64,000 nt of DNA from Acuticoccus sp051016205 (GTDB taxonomy: Bacteria > Pseudomonadota > Alphaproteobacteria > Rhizobiales > Amorphaceae), in assembly GCA_051016205.1 (NCBI GenBank), contig CP136534.1, forward strand, positions 620,001-684,000, given 5' to 3'. Positions 51,096-60,548 of the stretch are shown here, piece after piece (the stretch's first letter is position 1; each line of letters begins with the position of its first letter). The translations under genes and the position numbers were made by a program. Under the pieces are notes generated by a model that made no database searches, was not told the origin of the DNA, and saw nothing but the letters and a program-made list of their open reading frames with translations.

Positions 51096-52202
51096 TCACC
51101 GCGGCGCAAGCGTGCCGATGAGGTCGTTTACGGCGTCGGCCATCTCCATGCCTGCGGAGAAGTCGAACTGGTTGATGGATATAAACACACCAACACCGCG
51201 ATGGGGAGCAAAGGCGATGTAGCTGAGCACGCCGTTGGTGCCGCCGGCCTTTTGCATGACGAGCGGACGGTCGCCCTCCGGCATCATGATGACCCAACCA
51301 AGGCCCATCGCGTTCATATGGCCCGACTCGTCCGTGCCATAGACGGGGTTCAGGCCATCGCGGATCAGGTGGGCGGCGTGGCTGAGGGCACGCGCTTCGG
51401 GATCGGTGTCACCAAACCGGTCGAGGTTCCACTTTAAGTACGCGTTCATATCGGCGGGGGTGGTGTGGAGCGATGATGCGCCGAAATTGTTCGCGATGGG
51501 ATCGCCAGGATCCATTTCGTTGCCGTTCCAGTCGTGGCCGGTGAAAACGTTGCCCCCTTGGGGTCTGGCATATCCCGTCGCGGTCAGCCCAAGCGGATCC
51601 AGCACCGCATCCTGCAAGACGCCCGCGTAGGGTTTGCCGTTCACGCCAGACAGGGCCATGGCCAACACGTCAAAGCCTAGGTTTGAGTAGAGTATTCCCG
51701 TTCCTGGCGCGAACAGAAGCGAGTCACCTTTGAAATTTCCTTCAAAGGATGCATCGCTGCTCTTCTGTGCACCGTCGACCGGACGGAGCTCGCGGCCAAA
51801 TCCACTTGCGTGGGTCGCAAGGTCCACCATGCGGATGGTGTGGCCATCGCGCTCCGGCAGCGCGCCGACGAGGCCGACATGGGGTGCGGCAGGGTCGGTC
51901 AGCCGGACAGCACCATCGGCAACAGCGTGGGCGAGAACCATACCGGTAAACGTCTTGGTGATGGACCCCACGCCAATCTTTGTGTCTTTGTCCGGTGTTT
52001 GCCCTCCCTCCTTTTCGGTCTCACCGAAGCCGAAAACAACGCTTTCGTCATCTCTCACCGCAGCGATGACAAGGCCGGGAACGCCACTGCTCAAATGAAA
52101 GATTTGACCTGTGAATTCAAAAGTATCCGCGAGCAGGGGATCGTTGGCAAACGCTGGTCCGACGGCGCCGCAAGCGGCCAAGACGGCTGCCGAAATCCTC
52201 AT
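51096..52202 (-). CDS. Exported serine hydrolase, class C beta-lactamase/penicillin-binding fold
   Basis: A 368-residue protein with a signal peptide (RISAAVLAACGAVGPAFA) and start at 52202 behind AGGAGA. The catalytic S-x-x-K is GSITKTF near residue 80, the second motif is YSNLGF, and MQKAGG stands where KTG or HTG is expected. The family includes AmpC beta-lactamases, D-aminopeptidases and esterases; the substrate is open. It points at the exported decarboxylase gene with an IS remnant in between. Confidence 0.85.
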   Translation of the reverse strand: MRISAAVLAACGAVGPAFANDPLLADTFEFTGQIFHLSSGVPGLVIAAVRDDESVVFGFGETEKEGGQTPDKDTKIGVGSITKTFTGMVLAHAVADGAVRLTDPAAPHVGLVGALPERDGHTIRMVDLATHASGFGRELRPVDGAQKSSDASFEGNFKGDSLLFAPGTGILYSNLGFDVLAMALSGVNGKPYAGVLQDAVLDPLGLTATGYARPQGGNVFTGHDWNGNEMDPGDPIANNFGASSLHTTPADMNAYLKWNLDRFGDTDPEARALSHAAHLIRDGLNPVYGTDESGHMNAMGLGWVIMMPEGDRPLVMQKAGGTNGVLSYIAFAPHRGVGVFISINQFDFSAGMEMADAVNDLIGTLAPR

Positions 52203-53099
52203 TGAGTTTCTCCTGCTAAAGGCGTGCATAGATTAAAGCGTCGCTCACAATTTGCTGAGCGAAGCCATCATGGCCACAACACGGCCTTCGCCAGAGGCGC
52301 AGCCATAGAAGTAATCGTCGACCCGATTGGTAGCACTGCTTACCGACAGTCCGCGGCCCCCAAAGCGAAGAAGCACCGGGTCTATCAGACCCAGCGACTT
52401 CCGATACCTGAGCAGGACATGCAACGGTTCCTGCATACGTGTCGGATCATTCGAGAATTTGACAAAATGAGAGCCCTCTTGCCAACGCCAGCTAGCCGGT
52501 CAAAACGAGGCCGGTTCAGCGGACTAGTTGGCTTTCGACTATCCGCGCAAGATGTGGTTTTGTCGGACAAAACCCATCTTGGCCTCTCGGCGCTTCGCTT
52601 GTTCGGCAAGGGGGGACACCCCCCTGTTCCAACCCCCCGGAGCTGGCGCAACTCAGGCATCGAGCCCGAATGCACCAGAACCGTATCGCCGCTTGACCAC
52701 TCGCAGAGCTTGGAGACTTGAGCTCTCCATCTGTACTGAACCATCCATGAGCGACTGGCCGCCCAACCGCCATTCAAAGGAGCCTCCAAGCTCCCAGACA
52801 ACCCCATGGTCACCGTCTTGCCGATGAAGCACGCTCTAGGGAAATTGCGCTCTGCCTCAGCGATCTCTTCGCGGCGATCAATGGTGATGCCACGCATCCC
52901 AGCAACAGGACGCAACATTCTTGTCGTTCAGTTGTAGCTTGGCCAATGAAGCGGTCTTTCGTGGGTCTGGACGCGGATGCCGGAGCCGGCATTTCCACCC
53001 ATCGTGACCTACGGAAGAGCTGGATCTCTCTCGACAGCTTGGTGAGCGCCTTCGCTCATCGGCGAGGGACTTGCTGGTCCGGTCGCGTGCGATCGGTGG
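52203..53099. other. 897-base gap with two strong hairpins
   Basis: No gene is convincing. A near-perfect dyad at 52551-52578 pairs GATGTGGTTTTGTC with GACAAAACCCATC around one central base, and GGGGGG-ACA-CCCCCC forms a second hairpin at 52610-52624. Such clustered dyads can be recombination sites, transfer origins or transposon ends; I cannot tell which. Confidence 0.45.
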
Positions 53100-53990
53100 C
53101 TACAGCACTTCAATTTCACGCAGAGGCACAAACGGACGACCCGTCTCTACGGCCCGCCGCACCTTCAGGTCGAGTACGCGTCCGAGGGGAATGTTCTTAT
53201 CCAGCGTTTCATAGAGATCGTTTCCATCCATGCATACAATACGCTTGCCTGATCCAAATGCTTTGAAAGCATCATCTGAATAACCGGAGTAGGATATAAA
53301 TAGACCTCGCGCCCATACGGCTTTGCTGCATACTTTCCCATGAAATGTATGTAGATCTGAAATCGAAACTGGCGGCCCCGTCCACTTAGCTTCAAGCAAG
53401 TAAAACTCACCACGAAGCGAGAAGCTGCCGTCGATCTGTTCTCCAGTATTGCGAAAGCTCGCCTTCGGGTCGAGGCCTGCCCTATCGAGCAAATCGTGAA
53501 GGAAGCGTTCGAAGCCGAAACCACGACGTTGCGGATCTAGTTTGGAAAGAGCGAGTAGCTCCTGTTGGAGCCCGAGAGCGTCAGCGGAAGTCAGTGCTTT
53601 GTGCGTGCCGGGAGAGGAAGTGGCCGGCTCTGTCGCCGGCGGACGGGGCCTGAATCCAACTTTCTTGGCGACCTCAAGCATCCTATCCTTGGCCTGCAAG
53701 ACCGGGTCTTCCTCTTCCCTGTCGAGGAGCATTTGCTTGCGGTATTCCCAGAGCTTGCTCAGCGTCCTGAGGGCAACTTTGTCGTCTACGACACGCAAGA
53801 AGTATCGCAGACGTTTGCCCTTGGATGTACCATGATGGGCCCAACGCTCCTCATCAATATTGACGCCAATCTCGCGGCTAAAAAACTCGCTAAACGTCGC
53901 GTCGGAAAAGTCGAGGACGTAACCAGGCCCACGAGGGTGCTCGACAAGGCGCGCGATGAACCGAAAATCAGTATCGGATAGGTTGCTCAT
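53100..53990 (-). CDS. Mrr-like PD-(D/E)xK restriction endonuclease-type protein
   Basis: A 296-residue protein. The N-terminal ~90 residues (DFRFIARLVEHPRGPGYVLDFSDATFSEFFSREIGVNID ... WEYRK) form a helical domain seen with this nuclease type. The C-terminal half has the Mrr-type core: GFGFERFLHDLLDRAGLD, then GEQIDGSF and YLLEAKW giving the D...ExK catalytic set. No methyltransferase is adjacent, so it may cut modified or foreign DNA. Start at 53990; the ribosome site is weak. Confidence 0.82.
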   Translation of the reverse strand: MSNLSDTDFRFIARLVEHPRGPGYVLDFSDATFSEFFSREIGVNIDEERWAHHGTSKGKRLRYFLRVVDDKVALRTLSKLWEYRKQMLLDREEEDPVLQAKDRMLEVAKKVGFRPRPPATEPATSSPGTHKALTSADALGLQQELLALSKLDPQRRGFGFERFLHDLLDRAGLDPKASFRNTGEQIDGSFSLRGEFYLLEAKWTGPPVSISDLHTFHGKVCSKAVWARGLFISYSGYSDDAFKAFGSGKRIVCMDGNDLYETLDKNIPLGRVLDLKVRRAVETGRPFVPLREIEVL

Positions 53991-54206
53991 ATGTAGGGAC
54001 AATCATTGCGCGATCACTAAGTCCACCCGAACATAGGTAACAGCTCACGAGATTCCACAGCTCCCATCCCGCGCAAGCGCCGGATATTGGTTCCGCTCCA
54101 ACTGGTGCCATTGTTCGAAAACGAACTCAATTCATCGCTATGCCGGGGGTTGCTGATCCAGCGCGTAGGTCGAAGTCGCGAATTTGTATATGGGCAGGTC
54201 TGCACG

Positions 54207-55505
54207 TCAGAGTCGGTTATGTGCTCGTCGCGACCGCCCGCGGCGCTGGACAAACTCAGCCTCTGCGTCTCGTGAGATCGCCAGCTCTTGCTCAGCGCGC
54301 TCAAGTGCGAGGAGTTCGGCTACTTCTCGATTGAGCCGTTTGATCGTCAGAGCCTCAAGATGCCTATGTTGCCGGATTTCGTGTTGCAAACGCTGCCGCT
54401 CAGATAGCTGGGCGTCGATCGTGGCCCGGACTTCGGCCTCGTCTCGGCGCGCACAATCCACCGCATACCGCTCAATCTGGACCTTGAGCTTCTCGTAGCG
54501 GCCCGTGAGTCGAAACCACAGCGCCTTCAAACCCTTCGGCAGCTGGACTGCGCGCTGCTTTGTTTCGTTCAATCGCCGCTGCCGTTGGCGCTCTGCGAGG
54601 ACATCGCGTGCCTTTCGATGCCTGTTCTTCATCTCGCGCCGGATCTCATCCAATGCCGCGGCGCGTTTCTCGTGCCGCTTGCCCGCCTTGATGGCGTACT
54701 CCCGAATCCGATCGGAGAACCGCTCGCTGATCCGCTTCTTCGTTTGCTCGACGTTCGGGAGATCGCTCGGATCGCCGATCTTCGCCCGAACTGCCTTCGC
54801 CCGCACGCCGACCCATTGGCTGATCGCGTAAACCTCGCCGCGCCAGTCAACCGCAACATGCCCACGTCGGCCGCGCGCGAGATAGTAGCCGCGTTCCTCC
54901 AGCGCCTGTGCGAAAGCAGCACGCCCGTCCGACACCGCCCAGCAATCCACAAACGTTTCCTTCACTTGTCGCACGTCCTGCTTGGCGCGCCGAGCCTGCT
55001 GAAGCTCCGCCATGGAGAAGTTCAGCGGATCGCGTTCTTCCGAGTTCATCAAGCCACGCGGCATCACCCAGCCATGCTCAAGATAGAGCTCCCGGGACTT
55101 GTCGCGCAGCTTCAGCTTCTCGAAAGAGGGATCCACCGCTCTCATCCGGTGCACGTCGATCCGTGACCACACGCAGTGCGCATGGCGGCGGCCTTCCTTC
55201 TCGTGGAACACAACAACACGAGGATGACCAGCATAGCCGAGTTTCTCCTCGATCTCGTCGATCGCCTTCTCAAATACCTCGACTGGGACGCTCTGCTTCT
55301 CAGGAGGGTTCAGGCTGAGGGAGAAGAGGTACTTGCGGCAGCGCGTGCCCTTGCTGATCGCATAGGCCTCTGTGAATGCCCCTGCGATCGTATCCGCGGT
55401 GAACCCGCGGATATCGTGAACTCGAACGTGTTCGTTGTCCTCGGCGTTCATGAGGTGGTGGGCAAGATGCAATCCGCCGCCGCGCCGACTTCCCTTCAAG
55501 ATCAT
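54207..55505 (-). CDS. Relaxase (MOBP-type mobilisation nuclease)
   Basis: A 432-residue protein. The N-terminal domain shows relaxase features: a start ILKGSRRGGGLHLAHHL, a central KYLFSLSLNPPE and the metal-binding HEKEGRRHAHCVWSRID three-His motif. The C-terminal half is a long basic coiled coil. It would nick oriT and pilot DNA through a coupling protein; one is encoded 36 kb away in the left arm. The start overlaps the MobC-like stop as ATGA. Confidence 0.88.
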   Translation of the reverse strand: MILKGSRRGGGLHLAHHLMNAEDNEHVRVHDIRGFTADTIAGAFTEAYAISKGTRCRKYLFSLSLNPPEKQSVPVEVFEKAIDEIEEKLGYAGHPRVVVFHEKEGRRHAHCVWSRIDVHRMRAVDPSFEKLKLRDKSRELYLEHGWVMPRGLMNSEERDPLNFSMAELQQARRAKQDVRQVKETFVDCWAVSDGRAAFAQALEERGYYLARGRRGHVAVDWRGEVYAISQWVGVRAKAVRAKIGDPSDLPNVEQTKKRISERFSDRIREYAIKAGKRHEKRAAALDEIRREMKNRHRKARDVLAERQRQRRLNETKQRAVQLPKGLKALWFRLTGRYEKLKVQIERYAVDCARRDEAEVRATIDAQLSERQRLQHEIRQHRHLEALTIKRLNREVAELLALERAEQELAISRDAEAEFVQRRGRSRRAHNRL

Positions 55506-55942
55506 CGCTGGTAGCCTTCTCGGACCCCCAGAGCGATCAGCAGATCATGGCGAATCGCCGATACCTGCGCGCACGCTCCCTTGATCATCAGCAGCGTTTC
55601 ATCGTCGAGGAGCAGGGAACCTGTCTGTGCTTCGTCCGCAATCGCTGCGAGGCTTTCTGCAAGCCTTGACTGTCCCAGCAGTCCAAGGGCCCTGCCAAGC
55701 GCTTCCTGATCCTGAAGAGGAACCGATCGATTGCGCCGGCCTTCCTTGAGAAGCGTGCACCAGCGGATGTGCTCGCTAATCGACGATCGCCCGGCTTCGC
55801 GCTTCAGCTGCGCATATTCATCCTCCGAATAGCGGACAGTCGCCCGTCTATCAGGTGCCTTCTTCCTGGCGCGCCGTCCTGATCTGTCAGTGGGCCGGGG
55901 TTGCGGAGCGCGGCTCGCTGCCCCGCGGAACGCCGATCTCAT
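55502..55942 (-). CDS. MobC-like relaxosome accessory protein
   Basis: A 146-residue protein with a basic disordered start and a ribbon-helix-helix-like stretch (ATVRYSEDEYAQLKREAGRSSISEHIRW), the pattern of MobC-type relaxosome proteins that open oriT. It is coupled to the relaxase. The 184 bases between it and tRNA-Leu, including CTCTCGT and ACGAGAG as an inverted pair (about 56091-56123), are the natural place to look for oriT or an attachment site. Confidence 0.8.
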   Translation of the reverse strand: MRSAFRGAASRAPQPRPTDRSGRRARKKAPDRRATVRYSEDEYAQLKREAGRSSISEHIRWCTLLKEGRRNRSVPLQDQEALGRALGLLGQSRLAESLAAIADEAQTGSLLLDDETLLMIKGACAQVSAIRHDLLIALGVREGYQR

Positions 55943-56126
55943 GGCGAACGCCTCGGGCCGCTCTCCCGCCTGCTGAGATCGAGGCTACCATATTGATCTT
56001 TATGGGACTTTAGGTAGCCATCCCAGTCATCGAGGATGTCGAATATGGGGTTCGAAGTTGATCCGCCGCAGCGCACCACCTCCCCTTCTCTCGTGCACCT
56101 CGCGGATGAGCCGAGAACGAGAGTGA

Positions 56127-56211
56127 TGGTGCGAGAGGGGGGACTCGAACCCCCAAGCCTTTCGGCGGACGATTTTGAGTCGTCTGCGTCTACCAATTCC
56201 GCCACTCTCGC
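56127..56211 (-). tRNA. tRNA-Leu (anticodon CAA)
   Basis: An 85-base class II tRNA with encoded CCA. The acceptor GCGAGAG pairs with CTCTCGC, the anticodon stem GACGA/TCGTC encloses loop CTCAAAA (anticodon CAA), a variable arm follows, and the T-arm has GGTTCGAGTCC. Its 3' end faces the accessory region, so it is the right border of the island as seen here. Confidence 0.95.
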
Positions 56212-56363
56212 CAAGCCGTAAGGGGCGCTGGCGCCCCGGTTCAGCGGGTCGCACCATAACCATTCATGCGCGCGGGACAAGCGCCCTTTCCAACAACGAA
56301 AGGTTGCGCTATAGATCTATTAGAAATTGATAAATGGGAACTCTCGCGCAAAGGATGTAGTTC

Positions 56364-57146
56364 GTGCTGCTGCGGTGCTTGTTGCTCGCCATTTCCGTCC
56401 TCCTTCCCGCCCACGCGATGGCAGGCGCCTGGACGCTGGAGCGCGGTAAGACGAAGACCTTTGTCGTCTCCACCTTCACCTATGGCGATCAGGGTTTTGA
56501 TGATGACGGCCACCTCATCACGGTGCCTGAGTACCAAAAGTTTGAGCTGACGGCGGCGCTGGAGCATGGCGTCAGGCCGTGGCTTACGGTGCTGTTGAAG
56601 GGGGAATTGCGCGAGGAGACGGTGGACACCCTTGTGGTACCGCGGTTGATGCTGCCGGTGGCAAAGTCCTTCGGTTCGGTGTCCGGCGGCGCGCGGCTTC
56701 GCCTCTATAAAGCGCCCAATTGGGTGTTTTCGACCCAGTGGACGGCCATGTCCGGCGGGTTTGACGATGCGGGTCAGTCCGCCCCGTCCGACGGTGCCGC
56801 GGTGGAGGCGCGGGCGCTGTTGGGTGTGGGCCGGACGGTTCTCGGCAAGCACGCCTTTGCCGACATTCAGGGCGCCTACAGGGTGGGCTTGAAGAGCGAC
56901 GACTCAGACGAGATGCGGTTTGATGTCACAATCGGCTCGCAGCTTACCCCCCGCACCCTCGTGCTGGGACAGACCTTTTCCACATTCGAGGTGAACGCGC
57001 CCGTCCACTATCACAAGGTGGGTGTCAGCGCTGTGCGTCAGCTGAACGAGCGGATGCAGATCGAGGTGGGCGGTCTTGCCACCGTCTACGGTCGCAACGC
57101 GCTGCAGGAATTCGGAGGCAAGGTGGGCTTTTGGTACAACTTTTAA
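56364..57146 (+). CDS. Hypothetical exported, beta-barrel-like protein
   Basis: A 260-residue protein starting at GTG behind AAAGGA, with a signal peptide (LLLAISVLLPAHAMA) and alternating hydrophobic and polar strands throughout, ending in WYNF with a terminal Phe, as in outer-membrane barrels. No named family recognised. It is the first chromosomal gene after tRNA-Leu. Confidence 0.75.
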   Translation: MLLRCLLLAISVLLPAHAMAGAWTLERGKTKTFVVSTFTYGDQGFDDDGHLITVPEYQKFELTAALEHGVRPWLTVLLKGELREETVDTLVVPRLMLPVAKSFGSVSGGARLRLYKAPNWVFSTQWTAMSGGFDDAGQSAPSDGAAVEARALLGVGRTVLGKHAFADIQGAYRVGLKSDDSDEMRFDVTIGSQLTPRTLVLGQTFSTFEVNAPVHYHKVGVSAVRQLNERMQIEVGGLATVYGRNALQEFGGKVGFWYNF

Positions 57147-57177
57147 TTTAGCTGCCGTTGGGTGCCGCACGAGTGCA

Positions 57178-57894
57178 TCACTGTGTTTTGGGAACCGGGG
57201 GGCGGGCGCCGAAGATCGCCGAGCCCACCCGGACCCACGTCGCACCATGGGCAATGGCCTCAGCATAGTCGGCCGACATCCCCATGGAGGTGGCGTCCAC
57301 GCCGCACCCATCGGCAAGTTTGGCAAGGGCGGCAAAGTGGGGGCCTGGCGGCTCGTCCACCGGGGGAATGGCCATCAGCGCGATCACCGGTAGACCCAAG
57401 GCGCGGCAACGGTCCACCAAACCGGCCGTCTCCTCAGGCAGAACGCCAGCTTTTTGGGGCTCTTTGCCAATGTTCACCTGCACCATGCAGCGCGGCATCC
57501 GCCCGGCAGCGTCGGCAGCTTTTGCGATGGCGGAGGCAATCTTCTCTCTGTCGATGCTTTGGATCACATCAAACAGCGCGACGGCGTCCTTCACCTTGTT
57601 GGATTGAAGCGGGCCGAGGAGGTGCAACTCCACCCCCTCATAGGCCTCTTTCAGGGCCGGCCACTTGGCTTTGGCTTCCTGCACACGGTTCTCGCCAACG
57701 ATGCGCTGGCCGGCATCAAGGGCCGGGCGGATATGCTCGGCATCGAACGTTTTGGTGACGGCAACGAGGTGGACAGGGTCGCTCCGCCCAGCGGCCGCCA
57801 CCGCCTCGGCGATGGATCTTTGCACCGCCAGAAGGCCGGCCGCCACAGGGTTGTCCGCCACCTCAGTGTCTCCCGCATCGTTCAGAAGGCTCAT
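57178..57894 (-). CDS. yggS: YggS/PLPBP-family PLP homeostasis protein
   Basis: A 238-residue single-domain alanine-racemase-fold protein that binds PLP and buffers B6 vitamers. Signatures: HLVAVTKTFDAEHIRPAL (PLP Lys in VTKT), RIVGENRVQEAKAKW, LHLLGPLQSNKVKDAV and a terminal GATWVRVGSAIFG phosphate-binding loop. Start at 57894 gives the family length. It diverges from leuS. Confidence 0.93.
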   Translation of the reverse strand: MSLLNDAGDTEVADNPVAAGLLAVQRSIAEAVAAAGRSDPVHLVAVTKTFDAEHIRPALDAGQRIVGENRVQEAKAKWPALKEAYEGVELHLLGPLQSNKVKDAVALFDVIQSIDREKIASAIAKAADAAGRMPRCMVQVNIGKEPQKAGVLPEETAGLVDRCRALGLPVIALMAIPPVDEPPGPHFAALAKLADGCGVDATSMGMSADYAEAIAHGATWVRVGSAIFGARPPVPKTQ

Positions 57895-57971
57895 CTGCCG
57901 CCCCTTGATGGTTGACCCGCATCGTCCCATTGCCCATGGTCCGGCCACACTCACAGTATCCGGTTCATTCC

Positions 57972-60548
57972 ATGACGAGCCCTGAGCGTTACAACGCGCC
58001 TGTCACCGAAGCCAAGTGGCGCGCAGCCTGGGACGATGCGGACCTCTTCCGCGTCGACAACGACGACCCGCGTCCAAAATACTACGTCCTTGAGATGTTT
58101 CCCTACCCGTCGGGGCGCATCCACATGGGCCACGTGCGCAACTATACGATGGGCGACGTTGTGGCGCGCTACCGCCGTGCCAAGGGCTTTAACGTTCTGC
58201 ACCCTATGGGGTGGGACGCGTTCGGCATGCCGGCCGAAAACGCGGCGATGCAAAACAACATCCACCCCGCCAAGTGGACGTACGAAAACATTGCCGCCAT
58301 GCGTAAACAGCTCAAGTCCATGGGCCTGTCGCTGGACTGGTCGCGCGAGTTCGCCACCTGCGATGTGGCCTACTACGAACAACAACAGCACCTGTTTCTG
58401 GACTTCCTGAAGGCCGGTCTCGTCACCCGCAAGACCTCTAAGGTCAACTGGGACCCTGAAGACCACACCGTCCTTGCCAACGAGCAGGTGATCGACGGAC
58501 GCGGCTGGCGTTCGGGCGCTCTGGTGGAGCAGCGCGAACTGTCGCAGTGGTTCTTCGCCATCACCGATTATGCCCAGGACCTCCTTGAGGCTCTGGACGG
58601 CCTCGACCGCTGGCCCGACAAAGTCCGCCTCATGCAGCGCAACTGGATCGGCCGGTCAGAGGGCCTCAGGATGCGCTTTGCCCTCACGGTCCCCGGGCCG
58701 GGCGGTGCTGGCGATCTTGAAGTCTTTACCACGCGCCCCGACACCATCTTCGGCGCAAGCTTCATGGCGGTGGCGGCAGGGCACCCTCTGGCGAAGGCGG
58801 TGGCCGCGACCAAGCCCGACGTTGCAGCCTTCATCGAAGACTGCGAGCGCATGGGCACCAGCGCCGCGGTGATCGAAACGGCGGAGAAGAAGGGCATCGA
58901 GACGGGCCTGCGGGTCGCTCACCCGTTCGACGAGACGCGCACGCTCCCCGTCTACGTCGCAAACTTCATTTTGATGGATTACGGCACAGGCGCTATCTTC
59001 GGCTGTCCCGCTCACGACCAGCGCGACCTTGATTTTGCACGCAAATACGGCCTCCCCGTCACCCCTGTGGTCCGCCCGCGGGATGCTGGCGACGATTTCT
59101 CCGTCGCGGCCGATGCGTTCACCGACGACGGCGTCATCTTCAACTCGGCGTTCCTGGATGGGCTCAGCGTGCCCGACGCCAAGGAGGCCGTCGCCGCGCG
59201 CCTTGAAACGCGGACGTTGAACGGTGCGCCCCAGGGGGAGCGCAAGGTCAACTATCGCCTGCGCGACTGGGGCATCTCCCGTCAGCGTTATTGGGGCTGC
59301 CCCATTCCCGTCGTCCACTGCGAGGCGTGCGGGATCGTGCCTGTCCCCGTGGCGGATCTGCCGGTCAGACTGCCCGAAGACGTCAGCTTCGACGTGCCCG
59401 GCAACCCGCTCGATCGCCATCCCACATGGTCGAAGGTGGACTGTCCCGCATGCGGTGCGCCGGCAAGGCGCGAGACCGACACCATGGACACGTTCGTGGA
59501 TTCGTCCTGGTACTTTGCCCGCTTTACCGCGCCGAACGCTGCTGGCCCCATCGACCCCGAGGCGATGGCCGCCTGGCTCCCCGTCGACCAGTATATCGGC
59601 GGTGTGGAGCACGCGATCCTGCACCTCCTCTACTCGCGCTTCTTCATGCGCGCGGTGGCGAAGGTGGGGTACGGCGACTGCTCGGAGCCCTTCGCCGGCC
59701 TCTTCACCCAAGGCATGGTCACCCACGAAACCTTCAAGGATGAGGCGGGACAGTGGGTCTTCCCTGACGAGGTGATGGTCAAAGACGGCGCGCACGTGCA
59801 CCGCACGACCGGCCGGCCGATCACGGTTGGTCAGGTGGAATCCATGTCGAAGTCCAAGCGCAACGTCGTGGACCCTGACGAGATCATCGGCCAGTACGGT
59901 GCCGATACGGCTCGTTGGTTCATGCTGTCCGACACACCGCCCGAGCGCGACATCGAGTGGACCGACGCCGGTGCCGATGCGGCCCACCGCTTCGTCCAAC
60001 GGGTCTGGCGGCTGTTGTCCGACGCGGCCGAGCGTATCGAAGCCGGCGGCGGGTCGGGCGACGGCATGGCGCTGCGCAAAGCCACCCACAAGAGTGTGCG
60101 CGATATCGAGAACGACATCGAGAGCCTTCACTTCAACCGCGCGGTCGCACGGGTCTATGCGTGGAGCAATGAACTTCAGCGCGCCCTCCAGGACGAGGCG
60201 ACCCCCGCCTCAGTGCTGGAGGAATCGGCTGCCGCCATGATCCGCTGCTTCGCGCCGATGATGCCGCATCTGGCCGAAGAAGCCTGGCAGATGCTGGGCA
60301 AGGAAGGCTTTGTCGCCGCAGCGCCGTGGCCGGAGGTGGACGAGGCGCTTTTGGTGGAAGACGCCATCACCCTTCCCGTACAGGTCAACGGCAAGAAGCG
60401 TGCGGAAATCACCGTCGCCAAGGACGCGGCCAATGATGACATCGAGCGGGCCGTTCTCGCCCTTGAGGACGTGCAGCGCTTCCTCAACGGCGCGCCCCCC
60501 CGAAAAGTGATTGTCGTGCCGCAGCGGATCGTCAATGTGGTGGCGTAA
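57972..60548 (+). CDS. leuS: Leucyl-tRNA synthetase
   Basis: An 858-residue class Ia synthetase of normal length. The HIGH motif is HMGH (FPYPSGRIHMGHVRNYTMGD) near residue 50, the KMSKS motif is MSKSK (VESMSKSKRNVVDPDEI), and the editing domain has the T-rich and FGCPAHDQRD blocks. The start at 57972 has a weak ribosome site. Its end overlaps lptE. Confidence 0.97.
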   Translation: MTSPERYNAPVTEAKWRAAWDDADLFRVDNDDPRPKYYVLEMFPYPSGRIHMGHVRNYTMGDVVARYRRAKGFNVLHPMGWDAFGMPAENAAMQNNIHPAKWTYENIAAMRKQLKSMGLSLDWSREFATCDVAYYEQQQHLFLDFLKAGLVTRKTSKVNWDPEDHTVLANEQVIDGRGWRSGALVEQRELSQWFFAITDYAQDLLEALDGLDRWPDKVRLMQRNWIGRSEGLRMRFALTVPGPGGAGDLEVFTTRPDTIFGASFMAVAAGHPLAKAVAATKPDVAAFIEDCERMGTSAAVIETAEKKGIETGLRVAHPFDETRTLPVYVANFILMDYGTGAIFGCPAHDQRDLDFARKYGLPVTPVVRPRDAGDDFSVAADAFTDDGVIFNSAFLDGLSVPDAKEAVAARLETRTLNGAPQGERKVNYRLRDWGISRQRYWGCPIPVVHCEACGIVPVPVADLPVRLPEDVSFDVPGNPLDRHPTWSKVDCPACGAPARRETDTMDTFVDSSWYFARFTAPNAAGPIDPEAMAAWLPVDQYIGGVEHAILHLLYSRFFMRAVAKVGYGDCSEPFAGLFTQGMVTHETFKDEAGQWVFPDEVMVKDGAHVHRTTGRPITVGQVESMSKSKRNVVDPDEIIGQYGADTARWFMLSDTPPERDIEWTDAGADAAHRFVQRVWRLLSDAAERIEAGGGSGDGMALRKATHKSVRDIENDIESLHFNRAVARVYAWSNELQRALQDEATPASVLEESAAAMIRCFAPMMPHLAEEAWQMLGKEGFVAAAPWPEVDEALLVEDAITLPVQVNGKKRAEITVAKDAANDDIERAVLALEDVQRFLNGAPPRKVIVVPQRIVNVVA

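Noticed and set aside
56070..56100. Weak resemblance to the tRNA-Thr 3' end (GCACCA followed by CT-rich DNA)
   Set aside because: Only about six bases match exactly; too short to claim as the second attachment site.
55939..56280. Open frame of 113 codons on the minus strand across tRNA-Leu
   Set aside because: It is a translation of the tRNA itself (the familiar AELVDA..SKSSAERLGGSSPPSRT-type artefact), not a gene.
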